The notes under the pieces were generated by a model. That model worked only from the letters and a program-made list of their open reading frames with translations. It was not told where the DNA came from and did no database searches. A program made the position numbers and the translations under genes. From Chloroflexus sp. MS-G (GTDB lineage Bacteria; Chloroflexota; Chloroflexia; Chloroflexales; Chloroflexaceae): DNA of 64,000 nt. The stretch lies in the NCBI RefSeq assembly GCF_000735195.1, contig NZ_JPIM01000009.1, positions 1-64,000 on the forward strand, written 5' to 3'. Of the stretch, positions 35,382-43,144 are shown piece after piece (position 1 is the first letter of the stretch; each line of letters opens with the position of its first letter).

Positions 35382-36611
35382 CTACCACTCACTTCGCTTC
35401 TCGACCTCCTGTCGCATTCGCCGCAGCGCATACTGAATACCATCACGCAAATCAGCGCGTGTAATGATAGTGCTCAGATCAACACCAAGTGCGACTAACG
35501 TTTGGGCAACATCAGGCCGAATGCCGGTAATGATGAGTTGGGCGCCAAGCAGACGCAACGAAACTGCACATTGTAGTATCCCATGGGCAACCTGCGTGTC
35601 GATCACCGGCACACCGGTAACATCAAGCACGACAAGCCGGGCCTGACGTTGTTGCACCTTCTGCAAAAGTGACTCGATCAGCGTCGCCGCTCGTGAGCTG
35701 TCGAAAGCACCTACCATTGGCACCAGCAATACTCGCGATTCCACTTCAAGAAGTGGCGTCGACAACTCGGCCAATAGGGCGGCCTGCGCGGCAATAATCT
35801 CTTCGCGTACCGCAAGCTGGCGACGCAGCTCTTCTGCTTTCTTGAGTTCTGTTATGTCAATTCGTAATCCAACTGCGCCACCATCAGGAGTACGTCGTTC
35901 GACGATACGAATCCAGCGTCCATCGGCCAGATGCTGCTCGATGGGGGCAAGCTCAGCGTGTTTCTGCAATCGCTCGGCAACCCACTCATCCACACGCCCA
36001 ATGGCTTCCGCGTATTGACCCCGCTCGGCGCCGATCCGAATCAGCTCGGCAAAAGGCCGACCAGGCGTAACCAGATCGGCGCTGACTGAGTACAATTCAC
36101 GGTAGCGCCGATTACAAAAGACGATCCGGTCGTCAGCATCAAGAAGTAGAAACCCTTCTTCCAGACTATCGAGTGCGCTCATAATGACTTCAAGCTGCTG
36201 TTGGGCGACCCGCTGCGCTGTCAGCAGACCGGTAACCTCCATCGCTTGCGCTGTCAGCGCCGTCTTACTGCGGCGAATAACAACCTGCATATGCCGTGAC
36301 TGATCACGTCGCAATGGTGCTGCTAATTGCAGCGGCGGATCATCGGGTGAGAGGAGATCAACCCATTGGCGAGCGGCTCTAATCGCTTGCTCATCCCAGG
36401 CCAGAATCTGTGCGCAGGCATCAATCAGATCGGTCAAATCAGTCGGTTGTTCAGAGCCATCGCATAGCTCTAACCACAAACGATTACACTGCACCAGGCC
36501 ACCCTCCGGCGCATAGGCGGTTGGCAATGGCAGCACATCTAGCATAGTTCGTCTCTCGTAAACATGTTGTGTACCATCAAGAACGGAAACTCGCAGTGCA
36601 TTATAACTCAT
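35382..36611 (-). CDS. PAS-STAS signalling protein, RsbR-like
   Basis: A 409-residue cytoplasmic protein. A PAS domain covers about 150-270 (LDSLEEGFLLLDADDRIVFCNRRYRELY); a short helix (KKAEELRRQLAVREEIIAAQ) leads into a C-terminal STAS domain at about 290-400. The STAS site LDVTGVPVIDTQVA has the Thr/Asp pattern of RsbR/RsbS stressosome proteins, where threonines are phosphorylated by RsbT. No RsbS or RsbT gene is adjacent. Start ATG 36611 is used; ATG 36650 lies in a GC hairpin, and ATG 36545, with GAGAGA upstream, is also possible. Confidence 0.85.
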   Translation of the reverse strand: MSYNALRVSVLDGTQHVYERRTMLDVLPLPTAYAPEGGLVQCNRLWLELCDGSEQPTDLTDLIDACAQILAWDEQAIRAARQWVDLLSPDDPPLQLAAPLRRDQSRHMQVVIRRSKTALTAQAMEVTGLLTAQRVAQQQLEVIMSALDSLEEGFLLLDADDRIVFCNRRYRELYSVSADLVTPGRPFAELIRIGAERGQYAEAIGRVDEWVAERLQKHAELAPIEQHLADGRWIRIVERRTPDGGAVGLRIDITELKKAEELRRQLAVREEIIAAQAALLAELSTPLLEVESRVLLVPMVGAFDSSRAATLIESLLQKVQQRQARLVVLDVTGVPVIDTQVAHGILQCAVSLRLLGAQLIITGIRPDVAQTLVALGVDLSTIITRADLRDGIQYALRRMRQEVEKRSEW

Positions 36612-36641
36612 CTTCTCTTCGCGATTTTCCAACCCCCCATG

Positions 36642-36657
36642 CCCCCGCAAGCGGGGG
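36642..36657. repeat. 7-bp GC hairpin upstream of PAS-STAS gene
   Basis: CCCCCGC-AA-GCGGGGG. It lies just upstream of the PAS-STAS start and includes the discarded ATG. The rest of 36612-36905 shows no gene. Confidence 0.5.
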
Positions 36658-36905
36658 GTAGGCGGGTAGAGTAGAACTCACTACCTACTGCTCCGCACGC
36701 GCTGCCAATGGGTTAAGGATCCGCCTCTCCTCCGCTCACCTGGCTTTCCCACATACTTTCTTTTCCATCATCTCCACCAGGCAGGTAAACTTTTTGAAAA
36801 TCCCTACCTCGCTCACTGTTCACTCCTCACGCTCCTCCAAAGTGTGGTATAACCATAGTGTACTGTGCAAAACATTTGCAAATACTCGACGAAAGGACAA
36901 CTGTG

Positions 36906-37628
36906 ATGACACTAACCGGCATTCATGCACTGGTCACCGGCGGTGGACGTGGTCTTGGACGGGCAAGCGCATTAGCGTTGGCCCGTGCCGGTGCGATGGT
37001 CTCAGTTCTGGCACGTAGTGCCGATGAAGTGGCCGAAACGGTGTGGCTGATCGAAGAAAACGGACAGCGAGCCTTGGGATTAACGGCTGACGTGCGTGCG
37101 AGTGACCAGCTTGATCGTGCGGTGAGTCAGGCCCGCGATCACTTTGGGCCAATTCGTGTCCTGGTTGCTGCGGCGGGGATTGGGTTACGTGCTCCTATTC
37201 AGGAAACGACCGAAGAACAATGGGATGCTGTAGTGGATACGCTGTTGAAGGGCGTGTTTCTCAGCGCAAAGGCAGTGATCCCGCAGATGATTGAAGGAGG
37301 TGGAGGCAATATCATCGTGATCGGAGCACCACTCGACCGCATTGCAGTTCCCGGTTTTGCCACATACTACGCTGCAAAAGCCGGTGTTGACGGTCTGGCC
37401 CGCGTTATGGCCAAAGACCTGCGTCGGTTTGGGATCAACGTCAACATCGTCCATCCAGGAGGCTTTGCCGATACCCTTATGGTTCGCACGACTGTACCAG
37501 AGGTACGTACTGGTCTGCTCAGCCCTGACGAGATCGGACCGGCGGTTGTTGAGCTGGCCGCCCTACCGCCACGAAGTCAGACTGGGCAGACAATAGACGC
37601 CCACGCCCGAAAATTGGCGCAAAATTAG
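36906..37628 (+). CDS. short-chain dehydrogenase/reductase-family protein lacking the catalytic Ser
   Basis: A 240-residue SDR with the cofactor loop TGGGRGLGRA near 11-20, AAAGIG near 88 and the Y-x3-K pair in TYYAAKAG near 155. The serine normally 13 residues before the tyrosine is replaced: the stretch VIGAPLDRIAVPGFATYY has no serine. The enzyme may be inactive, use an altered mechanism, or be a binding protein; substrate unknown. AAAGGA precedes ATG 36906. A longer frame from 36858 is not supported. Confidence 0.82.
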   Translation: MTLTGIHALVTGGGRGLGRASALALARAGAMVSVLARSADEVAETVWLIEENGQRALGLTADVRASDQLDRAVSQARDHFGPIRVLVAAAGIGLRAPIQETTEEQWDAVVDTLLKGVFLSAKAVIPQMIEGGGGNIIVIGAPLDRIAVPGFATYYAAKAGVDGLARVMAKDLRRFGINVNIVHPGGFADTLMVRTTVPEVRTGLLSPDEIGPAVVELAALPPRSQTGQTIDAHARKLAQN

Positions 37629-37641
37629 CCTGTTCATACCC

Positions 37642-37670
37642 TTGACAAAATCTGTGCAAAGATCGAAAAT
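37642..37670 (+). promoter_or_regulatory. promoter candidate of the sigma factor gene
   Basis: TTGACA, 17-bp spacer, GAAAAT. The -35 is perfect and the -10 weak (4 of 6); an alternative -10 TATACA sits 5 bp further on. Confidence 0.4.
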
Positions 37671-37785
37671 ATACACATCCGAAATCTTTGAGGAGGCGTA
37701 TATCCAGATAGAAAACTATTAACGCCTCGCAAGGAATGTTAAGAACATCGTTGCCGCTAACCGGAAGATGTTAAGGAGTACTACC

Positions 37786-38868
37786 GTGAAAGCCTTCCCT
37801 CAGAAGCACGCAGCCGACAGTGAAATTGAACCGGAATTGTCCGCTGAGGCCACCGAACTCGATGCTGAGTGGGATGGCGAAGTCGAACTCACTCCCGAAG
37901 ACCTCGAGCTTGAAAACCTTGAACAGCTCGATGATCTCGTGGAAGAGGGCGATATTGAGCCGGTCGAAGACTCGGTACAGCTTTATCTGCAAGAGATTGG
38001 GCAGGTACCGCTACTTACTGCCGAAGAAGAAGTTGAACTGGCCCGGCAGTACAGTCGTGGTAAAGAGGCGCGGCAACGTTTGAAAGCTGAACAGTTTGCT
38101 AACGACCGCGAGCGCATGCGGCTTGAAATGGAGATGGCCCGTGGTGAAGAGGCACGTCGTCGCCTGATCCAGGCCAATTTGCGGCTGGTGGTAAGCGTGG
38201 CTAAGAAGTATATCGGCAGCCCGATGGCCTTCATGGATCTCGTTCAAGAGGGCAATATCGGCCTGATGCGTGCGGTCGAGAAGTTTGATTACACGAAAGG
38301 TAATCGGTTTAGCACTTACGCTACATGGTGGATCCGCCAGGCGGTCACGAGGGCAATTGCCGAGCAAAGCCGACTGATTCGCCTTCCGGTGCATCTGAGT
38401 GAGTCGATTGTTCATCTGCGCCGTGCCATCTACCGTCTGGAACAGGAGCTAGAGCGTGAGCCAACCGCCGAAGAGTTGGCGCATGCCCTGAATATGAGCG
38501 TGCGCAAAGTAAAGCGTCTGCTGCGGGCCTCAACCCAGCCTATTTCACTGGAACAACCGCTTAACAGCGAGCAAGAAGGCCGGGTCAGCGAAACACTAGC
38601 CGATGAAACAGTGGCTTCGCCAATCGAGATCGCCGAGCAGAAAATGCTGCACGCCGAGTTAACGGCTGCGCTCAATGAATTGCCTGAACGTGAACGCAAG
38701 ATTCTTCAGTTACGTTATGGCTTGCTCGATGGGCAACGGCGCACGCTCGAGGAGGTAGGGGCAGCGTTCGGTATTACCCGTGAGCGTACTCGCCAAATCG
38801 AGGCTGAGGCATTACGCCGCCTGCGTCATCCAAGCGTTGGACAGCGACTACACGCTTATCTAGATTAA
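37786..38868 (+). CDS. rpoD: sigma-70 family RNA polymerase sigma factor, RpoD/SigA-like
   Basis: A 360-residue group 1/2 sigma factor. An acidic N-terminus (about 1-60) precedes region 1.2 ([20 protein letters not shown]). Region 2 includes [37 protein letters not shown] and [17 protein letters not shown]; region 3 follows; region 4.2 is [26 protein letters not shown] precedes GTG 37786 and lies inside the longer frame from ATG 37768, so GTG is the start. A housekeeping role is likely, but Chloroflexales carry several such factors and it could be an alternative one. Confidence 0.92.
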   Translation: MKAFPQKHAADSEIEPELSAEATELDAEWDGEVELTPEDLELENLEQLDDLVEEGDIEPVEDSVQLYLQEIGQVPLLTAEEEVELARQYSRGKEARQRLKAEQFANDRERMRLEMEMARGEEARRRLIQANLRLVVSVAKKYIGSPMAFMDLVQEGNIGLMRAVEKFDYTKGNRFSTYATWWIRQAVTRAIAEQSRLIRLPVHLSESIVHLRRAIYRLEQELEREPTAEELAHALNMSVRKVKRLLRASTQPISLEQPLNSEQEGRVSETLADETVASPIEIAEQKMLHAELTAALNELPERERKILQLRYGLLDGQRRTLEEVGAAFGITRERTRQIEAEALRRLRHPSVGQRLHAYLD

Positions 38869-38901
38869 AAGAACCTTCTGGATCAAGTGCTCTGTTTCTA
38901 C

Positions 38902-38928
38902 ACGGGGCGGCTTTTCAAGCCGTCCCGT
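38902..38928 (+). terminator. stem-loop terminator after sigma factor gene
   Basis: ACGGGGCGGCTT, 3-base loop, AAGCCGTCCCGT (one G-T pair), then AACGCTTTTC. It lies 34 bp after the sigma factor stop and between convergent genes, so it may serve both. Confidence 0.7.
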
Positions 38929-38990
38929 AACGCTTTTCAACGGCGCAGGCACGGTTCGCGAACCGCACCTGTGTGCCGTACAAAGCCGTG

Positions 38991-40481
38991 TTACCCTCGC
39001 CCATAAAGTGCGGTCAGATAGCCTAAACGATAAGCCAGATCACTATTGATCTGGTCAGGACGCATTCGCCACGCCCAATTTCCTTCGGCTCGCCCCGGCA
39101 AATTGAGACGCGCCCACGAACCCAACCCCAATATATCTTGCATTGGAATAATCGCCGTATCAGCAACCGACATCAACGCCGCCCGGATAAAATCCCACGC
39201 GATATGTTCATCACGTGCTCCCAGGTAATCCCGCACGTGCTGTCGGGTGCGTTCATCGAGGATTGCCCACCAACCAACTGTCGTATCGTTATCGTGGGTT
39301 CCGGTATAGACGACCAAATCACGACTGTAGTTGTGCGGTAGATAGCTGCTTGTGGCATCGCCACCCCAGGCAAACTGAAGCACTGCCATACCGGGGAAGC
39401 CAAGCTGCTGACGTAATGCCTCGACATCGGGGGTAATCAGACCCAGGTCTTCGACAATAATCGGTAATGCGCCTAACTGTGATTGCACTGTTGCAAAGAG
39501 ATCCGCACCAGGGCCAGGCGACCAGCGCCCCTCAAGTGCTGTTTCGGCTTGGGCCGGTACTTCCCAGCAGGCGGCAAAACCGCGAAAATGATCGATCCGT
39601 ACAATATCAACCAGGCTAAAAAGGATGCGGAAACGCTCGACCCACCAGTCATACTGACGCTCGGCCAACCGATCCCAGCGGTAGAGCGGATTTCCCCAGC
39701 GCTGACCAGTAGGACTGAAGTAGTCTGGCGGCACCCCAGCAACAACGGTCGGATTTCCGCTATCATCGAGGTAAAATAGTTCGGGATTGGCCCACACATC
39801 AGCGCTATCAAAGGCGACAAAAATTGGTAAGTCGCCGATGATCTGAATACCTCGCTCGTTCGCATACTGGCGCAATTCCATCCACTGGCGGAAAAAGACC
39901 CACTGCAAGAACTGCTGGAAGCGAATCCGGTCGGCCAACATCTGCTGCACCTCGGCCAATGCCGCCGGATCACGTCGCGCCAACCCTTCATCCCACCGAT
40001 TCCACGGCTCGCCGCGGTAGGCCTCCTTCAAAGCGGCAAAGAGGGCAAACGTATCTAACCATGACCGCTGTTCCGCGCAGAAGCGTGCAAAGTCGGCCCG
40101 CTGCCCGGCACCAGCGTGGGCAAGAAATCCGGCAAATGCCCATTCCAGGCGGATCTTCTTCCAGGGAATAATTGCTCCGTAATCGATCCAATCACCATCG
40201 CCACCCGGAGCACCATCGAGTGCTCCTTCATCAAGCCATCCATTGCGTACTAGTTGTTCGAGCGAAATCAAGAGCGGATTCCCGGCCAGCGCCGATAAAC
40301 CGGCATACGGTGAATCGCCATAACTGGTTGGCCCCAGGGGCATAATCTGCCAGCGTCGCTGTTTTGCCATTACCAGCCAATCGACAAACCGGTATGCTGC
40401 ATCCCCAATATCACCAATCCCACCCCGTCCTGGCAATGAGGATGGATGGAGCAAAACCCCACTGACCCGCCGATGATCCAT
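38991..40481 (-). CDS. malQ: 4-alpha-glucanotransferase (amylomaltase)
   Basis: GH77 enzyme (EC 2.4.1.25) that moves 1,4-alpha-glucan segments in glycogen/maltodextrin metabolism. The 496 residues match the short bacterial type. Start region GVLLHPSSLPGRGGIGDIG, then PLGPTSYGDSPYAGLSALAGNP, IIGDLPIFVAFDSADVW, the catalytic-nucleophile region VDIVRIDHFRGF and the acid/base region IIVEDLGLITPDV, and YTGTHDNDTT are all hallmarks. ATG 40481 is the natural start. The 37-bp repeat array lies upstream, between this gene and a divergent DUF58 gene. Confidence 0.96.
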   Translation of the reverse strand: MDHRRVSGVLLHPSSLPGRGGIGDIGDAAYRFVDWLVMAKQRRWQIMPLGPTSYGDSPYAGLSALAGNPLLISLEQLVRNGWLDEGALDGAPGGDGDWIDYGAIIPWKKIRLEWAFAGFLAHAGAGQRADFARFCAEQRSWLDTFALFAALKEAYRGEPWNRWDEGLARRDPAALAEVQQMLADRIRFQQFLQWVFFRQWMELRQYANERGIQIIGDLPIFVAFDSADVWANPELFYLDDSGNPTVVAGVPPDYFSPTGQRWGNPLYRWDRLAERQYDWWVERFRILFSLVDIVRIDHFRGFAACWEVPAQAETALEGRWSPGPGADLFATVQSQLGALPIIVEDLGLITPDVEALRQQLGFPGMAVLQFAWGGDATSSYLPHNYSRDLVVYTGTHDNDTTVGWWAILDERTRQHVRDYLGARDEHIAWDFIRAALMSVADTAIIPMQDILGLGSWARLNLPGRAEGNWAWRMRPDQINSDLAYRLGYLTALYGRG

Positions 40482-40567
40482 GATGCACCTCAGCGCTACT
40501 CAATCATTCATTTTGTTGTAATCGCAATTATAACACAAGAAACTATCTACGAGATCGTCAACCCAGC

Positions 40568-40600
40568 GCCTGATCAAAAATCCGGAATTTCCGATCAGGC
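40568..40600. repeat. 33-bp imperfect palindrome flanking the array
   Basis: GCCTGATC arms at 40568-40575 and GATCAGGC at 40593-40600 enclose an inner TCCGGAATTTCCG dyad. The left 23 bases recur at 9072-9094 with one base fewer, again near units of the 37-bp family, so this element travels with the repeats. Confidence 0.75.
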
Positions 40601-40654
40601 TCGTCTGTGTACAAAGTGGTCATTCCAAATGCGCAACCATTCGGATACTTCACA

Positions 40655-41570
40655 ATGCGGGCCAGTGGCCCGCGCTCCCAGGCCCTGCACGATGCGGGCC
40701 AGTGGCCCGCGCACTCAGGCCCTGCACGATGCGGGTCAGAGGCCCGCGCACTCAGGCGCTGTACGATGCGGGCTCGTGGCCCGCGCATCCAGGCGCTGTA
40801 CGATGCGGGTCAGTGGCCCGCGCACCCAGACACTGCACGATGCGGGCCAGGGGCCCGCGCACCCAGGCCCTGCACGATGCGGGCCAGAGGCCCGCGCTCC
40901 CAGGCCCTGCACGATGCGGGCCAGTGGCCCGCGCACTCAGGCCCTGCACGATGCGGGCCAGTGGCCCGCGCACTCAGGCCCTGCACGATGCGGGTCAGAG
41001 GCCCGCGCACCCAGACACTGCACAATGCGGGCCAGAGGCCCGCGCACCCAGGCGCTGCACGATGCGGGCCAGGGGCCCGCGCACCCAGGCCCTGCACGAT
41101 GCGGGCCAGTGGCCCGCGCTCCCAGGCCCTGCACGATGCGGGTCAGAGGCCCGCGCACTCAGGCGCTGTACGATGCGGGCTCGTGGCCCGCGCATCCAGG
41201 CGCTGTACGATGCGGGTCAGTGGCCCGCGCACCCAGACACTGCACGATGCGGGCAAGGGGCCCGCGCTCCCAGGCCCTGCACGATGCGGGCCAGAGGCCC
41301 GCGCTCCCAGGCCCTGCACGATGCGGGCCAGTGGCCCGCGCACTCAGGCCCTGCACGATGCGGGCCAGTGGCCCGCGCACTCAGGCCCTGCACGATGCGG
41401 GTCAGAGGCCCGCGCACTCAGGCGCTGTACGATGCGGGCTCGTGGCCCGCGCACTCAGGCGCTGTGCAATGCGGGCCAGAGGCCCGCGCACCCAGACACT
41501 GCACGATGCGGGTCAGTGGCCCGCGCACCCAGGCACTGCACGATGCGGGCCAGAGGCCCGCGTACTCAGG
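40655..41570. repeat. 25-unit tandem array of a 37-bp palindromic repeat
   Basis: Units start exactly every 37 bp from 40655 to 41543, with no insertion or deletion. Each holds a 17-bp hairpin GCGGGCCAGTGGCCCGC (loop variants CAG, CAT-like and TCG classes) followed by a 20-bp linker such as GCACTCAGGCCCTGCACGAT. Units differ by a few substitutions. Units 3-9 match units 14-20 in order, a 407-bp (11-unit) higher-order duplication. The unit has no stop codon on either strand in several frames, so it yields many spurious open frames; 37 is not a multiple of 3, so it is not a protein repeat. There are no unique spacers, so it is not a CRISPR. The gap 40482-41663 otherwise contains only flanking repeats and the DUF58 promoter. 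Confidence 0.97.
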
Positions 41571-41620
41571 TGACTGTGTGGCCGGAGACGACCATCGCTC
41601 GTGTTTCTTCGCTACCATTG

Positions 41621-41629
41621 TGATACAAT
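41621..41629 (+). promoter_or_regulatory. extended -10 element of the DUF58 gene
   Basis: TGATACAAT, 35 bp before ATG 41664 and just downstream of the 37-bp array. The -35 region is weak (GTGTTT). This placement rules out the upstream start at 41601. Confidence 0.45.
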
Positions 41630-41663
41630 TGATGCAGATACATTATCCACTAGTGGTTCTGTC

Positions 41664-42950
41664 ATGAACACAACTCGACCACTGCTCGTTTTATTGCTTG
41701 CTGGCGCCAGCTTTCTCGCCGCTCAGAGCACCGGTCAACGTCTCTTCTTTCATCTCAGCTACATCCTCGCCGCTCTACCGCTGGTTGCGCTAGCGTGGAC
41801 CTGGCTGAATCTGTACGGACTGAGTATCGAGCGCGAACACAAAAGCCTGCGCGCCAGCGTCGGGGAATACACACGCGAACGGTTGACTATTCGTAACCAA
41901 TGGTGGTTACCCAAACTATGGATCGAAGTACAGGATGAGTCGGACTTGCCCAACCACGAACCCGGTTTTGTGGCGTATCTAGGTGCTCGCGAGACAACCC
42001 GCTGGACGACCCGCACACTCTGTACCCACCGTGGACGCTTTCGACTTGGGCCAACCCGCATTATCAGCAGTGATCCGTTTGGTCTCTTCCGCTTTTCCCG
42101 CCTGATCGCTGGCAGTGGCGAAATTATTGTCTACCCGCCAACCGACCTCGTGACCGGTTTTCGACTACCGGGCACCGAACTGGCCGGTGGATCGTCGAGT
42201 CTGGTACGAACATACACCACGACGCCCAATGTAGCGACCATCCGCGATTATCAACCCGGTGATAGCCTGAACCGCATCCACTGGCGCAGCACAGCGCGCC
42301 AGGGTCGGCTGATGGTCAAAGAATTTGATCTCGATCCGGCAGCGGACATCTATCTCATCCTTGATTGTAATGAGCGCACGGTCGTGCGTATGCCACCTGC
42401 TCGACCACCAACCGATGAACGACAGATCGCTCCATGGTGGCAACGTCAACCATCGCTGCGCCAGCGCCCCGCCCTCGACTCAACGGAAGAGCATGCCGTG
42501 TACGTGGCTGCTTCCCTTGCCCGCACGCTCCTTTCACAAAACCGGGTTGTTGGTTTACTGGCCTGGAGTGAACGGCTTGAAGTTATTCCTGCCGAGCGTG
42601 AAGAGCGGCAACTCTGGAAGATGCTTGAGCTGTTGGCCGTATTGCGTGCGTCTGGTCAACATTCATTGACCGAGTTGTTACTGGCCGAAGGCCAGCGTTT
42701 CAGCCGCGCTACAACCCTGGTCATTATCACATCAGATGTTGATCCGCGTTGGGTGACTGCGCTCCAGCAACACATCTATCGTGGTGCACGAGCGGTAATC
42801 GTCTTCATTGATCCGCTGAGTTATGGCGGCTGGAACGATCCAACTACACTTCTCCAACATTTAGTCGGGTTGGGTATCGATGTCTACCGTTTACAACGCG
42901 ATCAAGTCCTTGACGAGGCGCTGCGCCATCCGCTGCAATCGCCAGCTTGA
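41664..42950 (+). CDS. DUF58 domain membrane protein, second copy
   Basis: A 428-residue protein with two hydrophobic segments in the first 55 residues (PLLVLLLAGASFLAA and LSYILAALPLVALAWTW), a beta-sandwich region, and DUF58: IRDYQPGDSLNRIHWRSTAR near 195-214, then YLILDCNER in a VWA-like fold without a full metal site. It shares architecture with the gene at 5679 but is diverged. No Shine-Dalgarno is obvious. It lies alone between the repeat array and the giant surface-protein gene. Confidence 0.85.
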   Translation: MNTTRPLLVLLLAGASFLAAQSTGQRLFFHLSYILAALPLVALAWTWLNLYGLSIEREHKSLRASVGEYTRERLTIRNQWWLPKLWIEVQDESDLPNHEPGFVAYLGARETTRWTTRTLCTHRGRFRLGPTRIISSDPFGLFRFSRLIAGSGEIIVYPPTDLVTGFRLPGTELAGGSSSLVRTYTTTPNVATIRDYQPGDSLNRIHWRSTARQGRLMVKEFDLDPAADIYLILDCNERTVVRMPPARPPTDERQIAPWWQRQPSLRQRPALDSTEEHAVYVAASLARTLLSQNRVVGLLAWSERLEVIPAEREERQLWKMLELLAVLRASGQHSLTELLLAEGQRFSRATTLVIITSDVDPRWVTALQQHIYRGARAVIVFIDPLSYGGWNDPTTLLQHLVGLGIDVYRLQRDQVLDEALRHPLQSPA

Positions 42951-43088
42951 GAGAACACCCACCGTTGAACTCTCTGATAAGGGGAAGTAGCAAGAGAGAT
43001 AACGTTTACCTAAACGAAAGACGGTACTAATCGTAATCAGGAGTATTGAGCTATTGCCTGCTGAAACTACGTAGTTGTACAATAGACT

Positions 43089-43097
43089 TGCTATACT
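43089..43097 (+). promoter_or_regulatory. extended -10 element of the giant surface-protein gene
   Basis: TGCTATACT, about 48 bp before ATG 43145. No standard -35 was found at 16-18 bp. Confidence 0.5.
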
Positions 43098-43144
43098 ATA
43101 GGTTGTAACGAAAAAGCACTTGTTGTTAAATGGAAGCACACGCT

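Noticed and set aside
40655..41570. Possible CRISPR array
   Set aside because: Units are contiguous with no unique spacers, and no cas genes are near.
40446..41667. Long overlapping open frames of 320-375 codons on both strands reading Pro/Ala/Arg-rich repeats
   Set aside because: They are the stop-free 37-bp repeat read in all frames; the period is not a multiple of 3, the frames overlap each other and have no ribosome-binding site.
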